Positions 23,726 through 35,751 of a stretch of 64,000 bases of DNA are shown here, in pieces; the first letter of the stretch is position 1, and every line of letters begins with the position of its first letter. The stretch comes from Cavia porcellus. Lineage: Eukaryota > Chordata > Mammalia > Rodentia > Caviidae. A program made the translations under genes and the position numbers. The stretch spans positions 29,768,767-29,832,766 of the forward strand of contig NW_026947509.1 in NCBI RefSeq assembly GCF_034190915.1, read 5' to 3'. The notes under the pieces were generated by a model. It saw nothing but the letters and a program-made list of their open reading frames with translations, had not been told where the DNA came from and ran no database searches.

Positions 23726-24474
23726 AGCATGAGGAAAAAATGGAAAGAATTCAGAAACTAAAAGGAAGAACTGAAAGACCGTGAGGATGGCACCTCGGCT
23801 CCTGCAGTGATGAATGTGGTTGGCTTGGGCTGGAGGTTAAAAATAGGCAGGTAATTCAGTAGCTTCGAAGAGGTCAGGCAGCCTCGAGAGACACAGCGCA
23901 GGACGAGCCAACTCTGCGATGGTCTCTTCTGTCCAAGAAGCCAACCTGAGGCCCGGCCCTGGGCACAGCCGCCTGAGAAAGCAGCACGGGAGAGTCTGAT
24001 ACCCTCCTACTGCTGATCCTGACAGGGGACCAAGTGGTCAAAGCGACGCTGAACCCAGGGTCTCTTGCTCAGGGCTTCAGGGGACGCCAGCACTGCTGGC
24101 CCTTTTATCCTGAGTTTGTGTCACCAGTCCCATGTGCCGTCCACACCCTTCTCTGGCAGTGTGAGTTCCGTGATTCCCCCTCCTTCCTCTCTTCCCAGCC
24201 CAGCCCTTCACTCATGAGGTAAAGTCTCAGTCCTGGCCGAGATCCTGACAGGGCAGGAAGCACTGTGGCCTCCTGCTAGACTCATCAGAGCCAGGACACA
24301 GTTGCAGGACACGGCCTACATGGCACGGCCACCACTGCCTTGTGAGTGCTGGCAGATGCCATCCCTACCTCATCGCCGCAGCCACTCAGGACACCAGGCC
24401 TACTTCATGGACAGGGGAGCCAACTCGGAGAACAGACTGTGGTCACTCAAGCAATGAAGGCTGGCCGTGCTTGT

Positions 24475-24832
24475 TACGGTTTAGAGCAAAGTGTCCCTCC
24501 AGCCCCACATATTTGGGGATGGCTGGATCATGGGGGCACCACAGTCAGACTTAACGTGCTGCCAGAAGGAGGGGCCTGGTTGGACATGATCACTGGGCCC
24601 ACGACCTGGAAGGGTGCATTCTTGTCCCCAGTTCTCCCCTCACTGTCTGCTTCCAGCTGCCAGGCAGTGAGCAGCGTTCCTCCTCCACACCCTTCCGCCA
24701 TGATGCTCCTGCCGTGGAGCCAGTGGACCATGGAATGAACCCTCTGAAACCACAGTCTTATTAAAGCTCTGCTCCTTTAATGGCAGGTGTCGAGAATTAT
24801 GTCCCTGCAATGGGACAGTGACTGAGACACAG
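24475..24832 (+). mobile_element. Dispersed LTR-like repeat, copy C
   Basis: Longest copy: ggtttagagcaaagtgtccc, tggatcatgggggcacca, gaccatggaatgaaccctct, gaaaccacagtctta and gtccctgcaatgggacagtg. The final gtgactgagac duplicates locally. Confidence 0.6.
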
Positions 24833-24839
24833 TGACTGA

Positions 24840-25805
24840 GACAGTGCTCTTTTCTCCAGGCTGCACACCCCCGTCCACCAGGATCTGGCTTGGCTCAGGC
24901 CTGTCCACTTGCACGCCAGATCAAGAGTGACACACAGCCCTCGGGACTCCACAGATCCTGACCCTGGAGCATACCTCTATGGCCGCTCATTTCCACAGGA
25001 ACACTCACTGCTCTGGAGCCGCCAGAGCAATAGCTCTCCTACACGGTAGCTGCCAGCCATGCGTGCCTGTTACATCTCCATCCGTCCACATGAAGTACGA
25101 TTGCACCTGAGGCTCCATAATGCACCGGGGAGGTACAGGGATCTGCATCATGTCGGAGGGAGAGGGGTCCCATATCCAGGGCCCCCTGGGCCAGAGACAT
25201 CTGTACTGGGGGCTCTGGGGTCTCTCTTAGGCACCTGGGGTGGGGTCACACTAGCTGTTCAGTCTGCATGGAAGCCCACCCATTCTCAGGACATGCACCC
25301 TAGGGGCCAAGAGACGGCCTAAGGGAAGGTAGAAAGTGACTACCATCGAGGCTAAGGGTGGCAGCAGGATCAGGGTGAGGCTGAAGCCTCACGGTGATTT
25401 CAGTCTCGGGGTGGCTACGCTGCAGAGGGATCGAGAACGCTGGGTCGCTTTTTGTGCCAGGAAGTGGATGTTGACGCTGTGACAGAGAATAGTGGTGGCA
25501 GTGAGTGGGGGTTCTTATGCCCTGCTGATCCCGAGGTCACCCCTGCAAGGGCCAGGTCACATTCTGCCTGCCCAGCTTCCCAGGCATTGGCTCGGGAGTC
25601 GCTGAGCAAATCCGCCAAGCTGTCCTGGAGGCCTGCGGCTCTGAAACCCGGCTTTCTTACAGCTCTCGCTCGCTCGCTCGCCCAACCTGGCATTTGGTCC
25701 CACTCTTGGTAAAGGACGCCGAAGACCAGTTCTCCTGTTTGTGAGGCTCAGACACTCGAGGTGAGTTGTCCTTCCCTGGCATGGGTCTGAGGCAAATCTC
25801 CAACT
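24840..25805. other. Intron sequence, nothing recognised
   Basis: Unique sequence with a short (CTCG)4 run at about 25665. Confidence 0.4.
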
Positions 25806-25810
25806 TTCAA

Positions 25811-25938
25811 CCAGGCACAGTGGCACAGGACTGTAACCCAGCCAGCTACCCCAGAGGCTGAGGCAGGAGGATCATAAATTCAAAACCAGCCTAGGAAATT
25901 CAGCAAACTCTGTCTCAGAAACAAAAACCAAAAAGCAA
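25811..25938 (+). mobile_element. B1 SINE
   Basis: ccaggcacagtggcacagga and ggctgaggcaggaggatcat. Confidence 0.82.
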
Positions 25939-25948
25939 CCACAAAAGG

Positions 25949-26015
25949 GCCAAGGGTGTAGCTCAGTGGATGAGGGCTTGTGAGGTCCTGCATTCAGCCT
26001 CCAGGACTGCAGGAA
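25949..26015 (+). mobile_element. ID-like SINE
   Basis: gccaagggtgtagctcagtg (A box) and gaggtcctgcattcagcctc. Abuts the preceding B1 tail, where A-rich tails are preferred targets. Confidence 0.7.
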
Positions 26016-26319
26016 AACACCTGCTCCTCCCGCCCATTGCCCTGTCTACAGCAGCAAAACGTGAGGTCAGCCCCTCACCAGCCTGCAGCTGCATCTCCTC
26101 CCAACAGCCACATGCGCGACCCTGGGTGGCGCTGACTGCACCACGGCCTGGGCGTGTCCTGCTGCATCCAGTAACATCGCCCCTCCTGAGCTCCATTGGT
26201 ACAAAAGGATTCCGAGGGTCAGCACGCCTCCGGACATGGCTGCACGGTGAAGGACAGAGTCCAAGGCAGACAAAGGACAGGAAGAAACCGGAGCAAGTCA
26301 AGGAACAAAGGATATGTCA

Positions 26320-26425
26320 GAAGCCAAGGGCAGTGGCGCACGCTGGAGGCTGAGGCAGAACTGACACAGGTTCAAGGCCAGCCTGGACTACACAGGGAGA
26401 TCCCGACTCAAAAACAAACAAATGA
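26320..26425 (+). mobile_element. B1 SINE
   Basis: ggcagtggcgcacgctggag has an internal deletion of the aatcccagcac block, then ttcaaggccagcctggacta. Confidence 0.8.
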
Positions 26426-26502
26426 AAATGCCAGAAAAACCCAAAATGCCAAAGTAAATCCCCTCAGGTTGGTAGGACAAAGTGAATTAAGAAAAAGGGT
26501 AC

Positions 26503-26645
26503 TGCTGGGTGTAGTGGCTCATGCCCGTAATCCCAGCACTTCGGAGACTGAGGCAGGAGGATCCTTGTGAGTTCAAGGCCAGCCTTGGCTAAACAGTGAG
26601 TTCAAAACCAGCCCGGTTTCAAAAAGACCAAAAAGAAAAAAAAGG
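26503..26645 (+). mobile_element. B1 SINE
   Basis: gctgggtgtagtggctcatg head and both duplicates (tggctaaacagtgag present). Confidence 0.9.
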
Positions 26646-26649
26646 TAAG

Positions 26650-28755
26650 AAAGCAGGTGATGGACGTTATACAAAAGCAACTTTGAACCAGCACCCAAAA
26701 CACTAGAAAGGAGCCCAGGACAGGGACACTTACTGGGGGAGGGGAGAAGTAAACTGCATGGTCTCCCACAAAATCTAACAAAAGACAAAATATTTGAAAC
26801 TAGGAGGGGAAAGAAGACTTACCCAAACAATAGGAGGGCCTGGAACAGAGAAGAGAGGATGTGCTGGGGGCAGGAAAGAGCAAGGGGAGCTCTGGGGATC
26901 CCAGGGCCAGGTCTCAGGACCCAAGGAGGCAGCCATGGCACACACTGGTGGGGGTGGCGCGGAGGGGAGAGAGCTAAACGGGCAGTAGAGGCAGCTGGTA
27001 CTCAAGAGACCGAACGTGTTCAAGGCCATGGAATTCTCAGCCTGAAAGCTGGAACAGAAAGAGGAAATGTGGCGGCAGAAAATAGCTTTTAACTTTATTT
27101 TTATTTTAAGACGAGGTATGAGAGCCATGGGGCTCGGGTCAGAAGAGCATAATGCTCATCTTGCTTCCTCCGTTTTCCTCGGGGCTCTGCTTTGGGGTCT
27201 CGGACAGCCTCTGTCGGCCAATCACAGCCTTTCTCACACACAGGCCCACGGTTCCTCTCAGTTCTGCAGGTCACTCACTCCAGTTAGCAACCCGAGCTGC
27301 AAACCAGAATCCACCCGGAAACCTTCACCATCCTTTGGAAAATCATTTCTAACCTAGAAATCAGCGTGCACCCAAACTATCAACAGAGCACGAAGGTGGA
27401 AGCAACACATTTTCCAACACGCAAACACTCAGAAAAGGCACTCTTGTTGAGAAAGCTACTGAAGGGTGTGTTCTGGGAAAATGAGAGAAATTCAAGAAAG
27501 ATGATGATACACAATCCAGGAAAAAGGACTCAGACCAAACACAGGGACAAAGGAAATTCTCAGGAAGATGGCAAATGGACTGACATTCTGGTGACTTCTG
27601 AAACTATCCAGACCAGACCCCAGGGGTCTCCAGGGGGCAGGTGTGTGTGCGTGGGGCATGGAATTGATAAATTGCCTATTCTGTTTAAGGACATAGAAAA
27701 TAGTATCATGAAGGATTCTGCTGAAATGGTATTACAAAAAACTTGTGAAGAATTAGAAATGCTACCTCTGTAGACAGGTGAGAAGCTAAGAAGAAAGAAT
27801 TTACTCCAGGAAAAGCAGAAAGTTGTATAAAAGGAACAAGGTTAGAGTTCACACCTTGGCTCTGCAATCAACACGACGGACTTTGCCTGCAACGTCCTCA
27901 TCATCACCGGCATTTCCTAAACATTCGCTGCCCATCAGTCACTGTCCCGAGGTCTTTTCATGACATATCACACTTGCTTTTGTAAGCAACCTATGGGAAA
28001 CGCACCCTGGAATCTCCCCACCATGCTCATGGGAACTCCAGGGACAGATCCAGGTTTGAATTCGGAAATGGGACTCTAACACCCAGGCCTTTGTGGACAG
28101 TGGGAAGCAGCAGTGGGGAGACGAGGGTCTGGCCTCAGGAGTCCCAGTCCCACCGCCCTCAGCTGGGAAGCCCACAGGCACCGTCTACGGCTGGTCAACC
28201 TGACACAGGAATCAGGAAAATGGGGCCCTGGAACAATCAGAGCCTCGGGACCCTGGAAGGACTTGGCATTTCCTGGGTGATGCCAGGAGCCCCTGGGCCG
28301 TCTCCCTCAAGGGCCAGCATGGCCCCAGGAGGAGGCCCCAAAGCTGCTGCGTGGGGAGCTGGCCAGAGAACAGGGCACGTTGCGGGCTGGGCTTTCAAGC
28401 TGGAGGAAAGGAGAGAGGCTGAGAGGCACTGAGGCGAAGCACACGTGGCTGTCATGCTATGATGTCCCCCCTGGCTCATGGGTCCACTGGGGACAACGTC
28501 CTGGCACGGGGAGACTGGCTGGACTGTGAGATGGTGCCAGTGACAGGCTTGTGAGGAGTCTCAGAGCTGACTCAGAAACAGCCTGGGAGCTTAACGGGCC
28601 CTGCGTGGCTCACTGGGTGGCCCAGGGCAGGTCCCTTGGTGCCTTAGACCTGTTTTCTCTCTCCAATGGAATACGACACCTGGACAGGGGTCATGGGTGT
28701 CAGTCTAGGGTCTCCAACTCCCATCAACCTCTTCAGGATTCCACACACAAATCCC
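26650..28755. other. Intron sequence with an AT-richer block
   Basis: 27360-27780 is AT-richer than its surroundings and holds a 135-codon plus frame (27366-27773, ending EELEMLPL). I do not recognise a domain. It reads like a decayed old repeat or retrocopy. The remainder is unique. Confidence 0.35.
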
Positions 28756-28762
28756 AACCCAA

Positions 28763-28890
28763 AAGTCAGGTGTAGTGGCACACACTTGTCATCCCAGTAC
28801 TTGGGAGGCTGAGACAGGAGGACTGCTGCAGGTTTAGGGTCAGCCTGGGCTCCACAGCAAGACTGGTCTCAGACAAAACAAAACAAAACA
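28763..28890 (+). mobile_element. B1 SINE with (AAAAC)n tail
   Basis: gtcaggtgtagtggcacaca and ggtcagcctgggctccacag. Confidence 0.88.
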
Positions 28891-29302
28891 CCCATCCCAG
28901 ACTGTAGGCAAGGAGTGATTAGAGACCTGCCCAGGGGACAGAGCAGCTGGCTCTGATAGAAATAGCCATGCGAGAGGCCCTGAGGATAGCGGCCAGCAGG
29001 ACTGTCCACAGCTGCGCTGATTTCCTCTGACCAGAAGCATGTTTTGGGATGCTTAGTCCAGGTTGTAGCTCAGGGCCACCCAGAGGTCCCCACGGTGTCT
29101 GTCTGTCCAGGGTATGGGCTGAGCTGGAATGCAAGGTGAGACAGTTCTTCTCGTTAGACCCCAGACTCCTCTGGTACCCCCAACTCACAGAGCAGAGGGT
29201 GGGCTGCTGCCCGAGTGCAGAGCCATGCAGTCAGCGGCCAGTGTCTGCTCTGTAGCACTCAGGGCTAAGCCCCGGGACTTCGTACTGCACTGTACCCCTG
29301 GT

Positions 29303-29405
29303 TGTTTTTATTTTTTGAGACAGGGTTCTGCTGTGTCACCTAGCAACTTGTGACCCTCCTGCCTCAGCCTCCTGAGCCACTGGGATTACAGACACTGCAC
29401 AGCCA
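29303..29405 (-). mobile_element. B1 SINE
   Basis: tttttgagacagggttctgc and cctgcctcagcctcctgagc. Confidence 0.83.
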
Positions 29406-29791
29406 AGACAGGCTGCAGGTGGTTTTAACCAGTTGAGCAGTCTCAGAGAAGCAAATTCACAGGGAAGGAAGGGTGGTTGTGGTGGGTCCAGCCTGAGATG
29501 GGGGTACACTCTGCGTCCGGGGTGAGGGACAAGTGACAGTTACCAAGCCAGGCACAGCGTGTCCCTTTCTCTACCTGTGAGCAATTGCACAGAGCCCTGT
29601 GCTCCTGTCACTGGCAGCCAGGAGACAGGCCCTGTGGGGCCGCAAAGGAAGTGACAGTGCACCTGTTCAGAAGCATCCCTGGGATGGCCCAGCGGTGAAC
29701 GTGAATCCTAGAGTGCCTCCTGAGGCACCAGGATCAATGTGGAGAAGGGAAGACCATTGGCTAGCTAGTGTGTCCCTGGGATCGACTGACT

Positions 29792-29918
29792 ATTTATCTT
29801 TGGACTTTGTTAAGACAGGGTCTTGCTATGAGCCCAGGCTGGCCTTGAACTCTTGGTGATGCTCCTGCCTCAGCCTCCTGAGTGCTGGGATTACAAACCT
29901 GCCCTATCTTTCCTGGCT
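29792..29918 (-). mobile_element. B1 SINE
   Basis: gacagggtcttgctatgagc and ggccttgaactcttggtgat. Confidence 0.87.
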
Positions 29919-30627
29919 GCATCCACAGGATTAAAACCCCAGCTCGCCCTGCCATCTGCTCTCCTGTCTAGCTGCAGTGTAATGGGGGGCTGAGGCTTGG
30001 TCTTCGGGGGCATCATCAGGAGGCTTCGGCTCCTTCCTGGGGGCTCGTCTCTGACCACCCTAGAGGGATGGGTCCCTGGCCCCATGACTTGTGCAACTTG
30101 GCCTGGAACTGTCCTGAGTCCTGGAAGGCCCATTCTGCACCTACCCTGCCCCCTATTCAGTCTCTTGCAGTCGCCCACGGGCTCCAGGATGCGCTTGGCT
30201 CCTGGGCAGGGGGTCCTCGTGCCCCAGGGCTCCTCAGGGAGAGGCCACTGGGGCTCAGCACTGTGTCACTGAAGCTTGGTGTGGCCACAAGGGGAAGCCA
30301 GGCAGCAACCACCTCAGCCTCCTCAGAGCCTGGACGAGGCTGCCAGGGAGTGCAAGCTGTGGAGACGAGCTCCGGGCCTTCGAGGAGACATATGGGGTCC
30401 TTGCTGCCCTGCACTTTGCTCCTCAGGGCTGTACCTCTTTCCTGACAGCCAAAGCTCCCACTGACAGATGCGTCCTGCAAGGCCTCAAAGCACAGCTTTC
30501 TCCAGGAAGCCCCTCTCTGGTCCCTCCCGTAGGCTGCCTTTATCCCAGGTTCCCGTGCACTTTAGGGCTCCACACGCCCTTTCCAAGCCTGGTTGCCACC
30601 CACTCAGCCTGCGCATCCTGAGTTCTT

Positions 30628-30683
30628 TCCTCTTTTTCTTTCTCTCTCTCTCTCTTTCTTTCCTTCTTTCCTTCCTTCCTTCA
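30628..30683 (+). repeat. Pyrimidine tract (CTTT/CT/CCTT)n
   Basis: A 55-base pyrimidine-only run at the tail end of an antisense B1. Confidence 0.9.
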
Positions 30684-30775
30684 ACAGGGTCTCACTATGT
30701 AGCCCAGGTTGGCTTCAAACTAACAGCAATGCTCCTGCCTCAGCCTCCCAAGTGCTGGGATTCTAGGACAATAGG
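30684..30775 (-). mobile_element. B1 SINE
   Basis: cagggtctcactatgtagcc and cctgcctcagcctcccaagt. Confidence 0.85.
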
Positions 30776-30779
30776 AATG

Positions 30780-32019
30780 ACTCCTTTCCAACTCAGCACC
30801 TGGAGGGTAGAGCCCAGCTCCCCAGGACAAGGCCTCAGGACACCAAGACATGGATCTGTCACTCCAGTGAGGAGCCCAAACTCCGACTCTCAGCAAATAC
30901 CTTTGCCAGCCGCACCATGCATTTAAGGAATCACACGTGGCCTGCAGTACAGCCCACGGTGGGACCTGGTGGCTGTCGGGAAGGACATGCGTGGGGACCG
31001 TGCCCACCTCCACCCCCTCCTGTTGCTAGTGCCCCCTCCCGTCGTCCTGGGAGCTCGGCCCCCCAGGTCAGAGCTGAGCCCAAGCTCAGGCAGGACAGGG
31101 GAGTCACAGCCTATGCGGCAGCCTGGGCTGACTCGGTGTCTATCTTTGTCACCACCAGCTGTGCTCGAGGGGTGGGGACCCGGCCAGGCAGCAGCCTTGA
31201 GGCCCCCTCGCCCCTCCTCCAGTCTATTTTTATAAGAGCAGTGGGAAGAGGCAGACTTTGGGGTTTTCATCCTCCCCATCTTTTGTCCCTGAACCCCAAT
31301 GTTGAGGTGAGCCTTTGGCTCCTGGGTCCCCTCTGGCCCTCCCAGAGAACGTTCGTGGGCTGCAGTCAAACAGGGCACCCCAGGACCTCATTCAAGCAGC
31401 CAGGCTGAGCGAAGGCCTATATTTAGCCCAAGGTCCCAGAGTTCTATTTATTAACATGCACAGCAGACACCAAGAGTACCCACTGCAGGCCTGGCCTGTG
31501 CTGAGGCCTCGGGTACAAAAGCCAGACACCAGCTCCCTGGGTCACTTTCCACATTCTGACAGACAAGGCACCCAGACAGCTACACCAGGGACAGAGCGAG
31601 AAAGAGGGGTCAAGTGGAGGCTGGGAGACTTGTGCCAGGGGTGACAGGGAGAGCTAAGTACAAAGAGGTCTTCCAGAAGGCAGATCAGTGATTGGGTTTC
31701 CAGGGATGAACAGGAGTTTGACAGGACGGCCTTTTCCACCTCACACACAGAAACACATGCCTTTATTCACTCAGTGCACAGCACATACTGACTGCCACGG
31801 GTCATAAAAGCAGCATCAGACCTTCAAAGCTACAGACACATAAGAATCGGTTTCAGGGATTCTCTGCCCAGGGCCAAGGACGTGGAAAGCGACCCCTGTC
31901 ATGCGCCCACGCAGGAAACCTGTGTGGACAGCGGTGGTGCCCGTGCATGGCTTTCTCTCCAGTGAATACATGCAGGCCCACGGAATCAGCTTGCGGAGGC
32001 CACAGGGGAAAGCGAAGCC
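30780..32019. other. Intron sequence upstream of the LRRFIP1 island, nothing recognised
   Basis: Repeat-poor, GC-rich sequence next to the LRRFIP1 promoter. It is a plausible place for intronic regulatory elements, but none was recognised. Confidence 0.4.
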
Positions 32020-32770
32020 CCTGGTCCACCCCGCGCCCCAGCCCGGTGTCCCGGCCTGGAAGCCTCGGGGACTCCTTTCCGGGCCGCGGGTGCCCCAGCC
32101 TCCTTCCCGCCAGTCCGGGCACCGAGCACCAAGCACCGAGTGCGGGACCCTGCTGGGAACTTCCAGGCGGCTCGTAGGCGCGGGACCTGGCTGGTCCGGA
32201 CCCAGGGTCCAAGCCTTGGTGACAGTGGATGGCAGACGGTGCCCGGTGCATCCGATCCAGTCCGACCCGGCAGGGCCACGTGGGCTCCGCGGACACCCCG
32301 GCTCTGCTGTTCACGGGGTCCGCGCCGCGGGAACGGGGGAGGGGATGGCAGCACCACTGGCCGGTTCTGTCCGGGAAGGGTGGGGTCCCGGGGCCGGGAC
32401 CGCGGGGTGCCCGCAGCTTGGGCCCCATCCTGCCCTGTCCCCGGCTACTCACCTCGCGCGCGATCTGGCTCAGCGTGTCGTCCTCGGCCGTCAGCCGCTC
32501 GCGCTGCGGGAGCCGCCTGCGCCCCGCGCCCTGTGAGCCCATGGCCCCGCGCGTCCGCGTCCCGGCAGCTGCGGCCGCGGCGCCTGCGTCCCCGCGCGCT
32601 CCCCTCTTCCCGGCCCCGCGCGTCCCCCTCCCCGCGGCGGCGTCATGGCGTCACGGCCGGGGGCGCGGGCGCGGCGCGCACGGTGGGCGGCGCGGGGAGG
32701 CCGAGGACGGGGCGGGTCGAGGAGGAGCTCGCGGGTGGAGCGGTCCCTGCACGCGTGGCCCCCATCCCGC
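32020..32770. promoter_or_regulatory. LRRFIP1: CpG island and promoter of LRRFIP1
   Basis: Very dense CpG sequence without SINEs surrounds the LRRFIP1 start exon and extends both ways. About 100 bp upstream of the ATG on the transcribed side, two TGACG/CGTCA half-sites (cgtcatggcgtcac, 32641-32654) resemble CREB/ATF sites. No TATA box is apparent, as is typical of CpG promoters. Limits by eye. Confidence 0.85.
32453..32542 (-). CDS. LRRFIP1: LRRFIP1 first coding exon (partial gene)
   Basis: ATG at 32542 opens MGSQGAGRRRLPQRERLTAE followed by DDTLSQIARE. This is nearly the N-terminus of the long-promoter LRRFIP1 isoform (MGTQGSGRKRLPNRERLTAE...). The exon is 30 whole codons and ends GAG|gtgagtag on the minus strand, phase 0, as expected before the conserved AEARLAAKRAARAEAR exon. 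I do not see that exon in 1-32452, so the rest lies beyond the left edge. LRRFIP1 binds double-stranded nucleic acid and Flightless-I, represses transcription at GC-rich promoters and feeds beta-catenin/type I interferon signalling. It is divergent from RAB17, as in human. Confidence 0.9.
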
Positions 32771-33363
32771 TCAGTGCACCGCTGCTGCTGGTGATGGACT
32801 CGCCTGGCTCCTGGCGCCCTCTGACATGGCACCCTGGGGTACCCTAGAGTCCCGGGTGGGAGGTCGTGGGACCCTCACCCTCTGCCAACTATCGCTGGGG
32901 TCAGCGGGTCTTGAAAGAGGCGCTGGGGGCGGGGATGAGTGGCGGGGTTCCGAGGTTTGGGGAGAATTTCCAGGTGGCTGCCTAGGGCGGGGCAGAGCCG
33001 GCCTCTGTGCCCTGTGAGTTCCCCCGTAACTCGGGTGGGAGGATCACGGCAAGTGCCGACCCACTGTGCGCCTGAGGGACGTGACCCTGGTTGGCGGTGA
33101 GCATCACCCTGCTCCGCTCAGACCTGGCTGGAGGCGGCTGACACCCCCCCCCCCATCCATCTTTCAGGTACCCACACCTGGACCTGTCCTGCATTAGGCT
33201 GGAGGTGACCCTACAAGGGATCTGGCTGCTGCCCTCTGCAGGTGACTGCGAGAAACTCCTTTTCCAAGGCCCCTTCCAATAGTTCCACTCTGGGAGAAGT
33301 TTCTAAGTCCCCAACCCTCCCCACCCCCCCCCTGCCCCCACCTCCCTGTGTGGCTCAATGTTC
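32771..33363. other. Sequence upstream of LRRFIP1, nothing recognised
   Basis: GC-rich flank of the CpG island with two poly(C) runs (about 33148 and 33325). Confidence 0.4.
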
Positions 33364-33515
33364 CAGTCACTGAGGCCCAGTAGCACACCCACAGCACAGC
33401 GGACGGGAGGGTTAGTTAGGCTCCTGGTTTTAGAGGGGTCAGTCACTGAGGCCCAGTAGCACACCCACAGCACAGCGGATGGGAGGTTTAGTTAGGCTCC
33501 TGGTTTCAGAGGGGT
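33364..33515 (+). repeat. 76-bp tandem duplication
   Basis: Two adjacent copies start cagtcactgaggcccagtag and differ at only three bases, so the duplication is recent. Confidence 0.95.
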
Positions 33516-33711
33516 CAGTCTGTGGCTGCTTCCCAGTGAGGCAGCCTGGTGGAAGGTGTGGTGAGCAAAGCTTAGGTCACGGGGCCTGGAAGCATAGTGG
33601 GGAACAGTGCCAGCGGAAAACGGGCCAGGGCCCAGACACAGCCCAGGTCACACCTCCATGTCTGAGCCAGATATGCCCAGAAATGAACTTCCCCTGGGTA
33701 TTTTTTTCTTT

Positions 33712-33816
33712 CTTTCTTTTTTTTTTTTTTTTTTTTTTTTTTGTACTGGGAATCAAACTCACGACCTGGCACTTGCCAGGCAGGCGCTTATGCCGCTGAG
33801 CTAAATCCCCAGCCCT
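33712..33816 (-). mobile_element. ID-like SINE with T25 tail
   Basis: T-run, gtactgggaatcaaactcac and gctgagctaaatccccagcc. A flanking cctgggtattt word on each side (about 33691 and 33817) looks like a target-site duplication, so the insertion is young. Confidence 0.92.
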
Positions 33817-33829
33817 CCTGGGTATTTCT

Positions 33830-35230
33830 TAAACCAGGCGAGTTGACACCACTGAAGGTGACCCTGCCATTCCCTCTCCTGCCCTGCTTGGAGTTTTGGT
33901 TTTTTTTCTTTGTCTTTCTCTGTTCTTCCTGGGAACTTCGGGTCACCTGTCTTCTAACACTTTGAGGTTCTCCATGATGACCTCCTAGAAGAGGGCAGGA
34001 ACGAATGTGTCACTCTTGTCCCCTCTGGAGGAATGACGGTGGACCAGCCCATGAGTATTGTGACTGAATGTGTGCAGGGAGTAGCTGCTGCTCAGACGGG
34101 GCTCCCACCTCCAGGACTGGGCGGAGGGTCTGGACCCTGTGGACGGGGTCCTCGGACCTCACCGTGCCCCCCCCTCCAGGGCACAGCCAGCCTTCAGGAA
34201 CCCTTACTTACTGCACTTCTGGTCCACAGGTGCCCCTAGGTGTCCTTACAACCCTAGGACCCACACATGTGTCTTGTTTAGTCACTCGTTTTTTATTATT
34301 TCTTTGTATTTATTTATCTTTGAGACAGGGTAGTTGGTTTCTCCCTCACAAGTGGGATGCTTCTGGCTCATGGTGACACTGCTGCACACAGTGGGGACAC
34401 TGTGCCACCGTAATGGACAAATGTGAGGTGTCTGTGGCAAAATGGGGGCACTTCATATTATGTTACATGAAATAGATCAGACAGGCAGGTTTGTCGCATG
34501 GTTTCTCTTTTATGGAAAACCCAAAATATATACAAAGTGCAAAGAAAAGATGACAGGAAGTAGGGGAATCTTTTTCAAATGGGAGGGGGGACAGAGACAG
34601 AGGGAACGGGTCAGGGAGAAGCATTAGGCTGCGTTCTGTCCCAGTGCAGGCGCCCCAGCAGGAACCCAGCCACCGTGTACCCCAAAGATGGATGCTAATA
34701 GATAAATCATAACAAATGGTCGATTCACGTGAAGACGTTGGCTGTGCTGCGCTTCTTCTGCGGTCGGAGGCACCGTGATCTGGTCACCTTCCACACCTGT
34801 GAGACTTTGGGGGGGACCCTTAGCCCTAAGCCAGACACACAGGCGCATGAGGCAGCTCTGTGGTTGCCTCCGTGTTCGGGGTGCCATCCTGCTGAGCCGT
34901 GGTGGCTGTCCCTCCGCCTGGCCTGTAGCCTTCCTGGGAGGCAGACGACAGCCCGATTCCATCCACATTCCTGTGGTCCTCGGGGTGTAGGGACCTCTCC
35001 ACTCAGGAGGGCTTCTTTCTGGTTGGAGAAGATGCCTCACGGATCTGACGTCCAAGCCCAGGGAGTCGCCACGTCCATCTCCATGCCTGGCCCCAAGATG
35101 CTGCCACTTGTAGCTGCTCCTCTCAATGGCTCCTGTGGAAAATCTCCACAGCCCACGCCTGCCCCACCCAGAGTGGCTGTGGGAAGAGCTGTGGACTCCC
35201 AGGACACCACCATTTTCACCTTTGTTTGTT
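33830..35230. other. Intergenic sequence, nothing recognised
   Basis: Unique sequence. A B1 head fragment (atctttgagacagggtag) occurs at about 34315. Confidence 0.4.
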
Positions 35231-35231
35231 T

Positions 35232-35370
35232 TTGTTTTGAGAGGATTTCACTTTGCAATCCAGGGTACTCATGAATTCACTATGGAGCCAGGGTGACTTT
35301 GAACTCACAGTGATCCTCCTTGCCTCAGTTTCTGAGTCCTGGGATTTCAAGTGTGTGCCACCCTGGTTCC
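35232..35370 (-). mobile_element. B1 SINE
   Basis: gttttgagaggatttcactt, two duplicates and gtgtgtgccaccctgg. Confidence 0.82.
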
Positions 35371-35751
35371 TGTGGGCTTTTTGTGTCTGTTGGAGGCAAA
35401 ACTGTGGATTCGTCGTGGGCTCCTTTCTACCCTAAATATAACCAGACACCCATGCTCATCTTTTCCAGTCCCCAGCACTTCTCTGTGTCTGTCTTCTGTG
35501 TCCCTGCTGCCCTCATGGTCTCCTGCTGTGTACCTGAACCCCTCAGCCTCAGGCAGCTGGTGGTGAGCCCATTTCCTGAGCGTGGGGTCCCCGGTGTGGG
35601 GACAGGAGACCATCCCACCAGACACAGAGGGAAATACTACAACGGGATTAATACAGATTTTTAAACTAAAAACAAGAATGAAGTGCTTCTAATTTTCATT
35701 TATTTTTGGTATCAGGGATTAAACTCACAAAAAACCAATGTCTTTTTTTCT

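Larger units (their letters stand above)
1..32452 (-). other. LRRFIP1: LRRFIP1 intron 1 (partial)
   Basis: Everything left of the LRRFIP1 donor is read as its first intron. No conserved LRRFIP1 exon was recognised and the content is SINEs, LTR-like repeats and CpG-rich patches. The human gene also has a long first intron between the distal and internal promoters. A small unrecognised exon of another transcript cannot be excluded. Confidence 0.7.

Noticed and set aside
32811..32826. Second CTCF-like site (ctggcgccctctgaca)
   Set aside because: Only half of the motif matches, and the GTGG part is missing.
31853..33017. Long frames (up to 262 codons) on both strands around the LRRFIP1 CpG island
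   Set aside because: CpG islands are stop-poor. Only the 30-codon LRRFIP1 exon has recognisable protein sequence and a splice donor.
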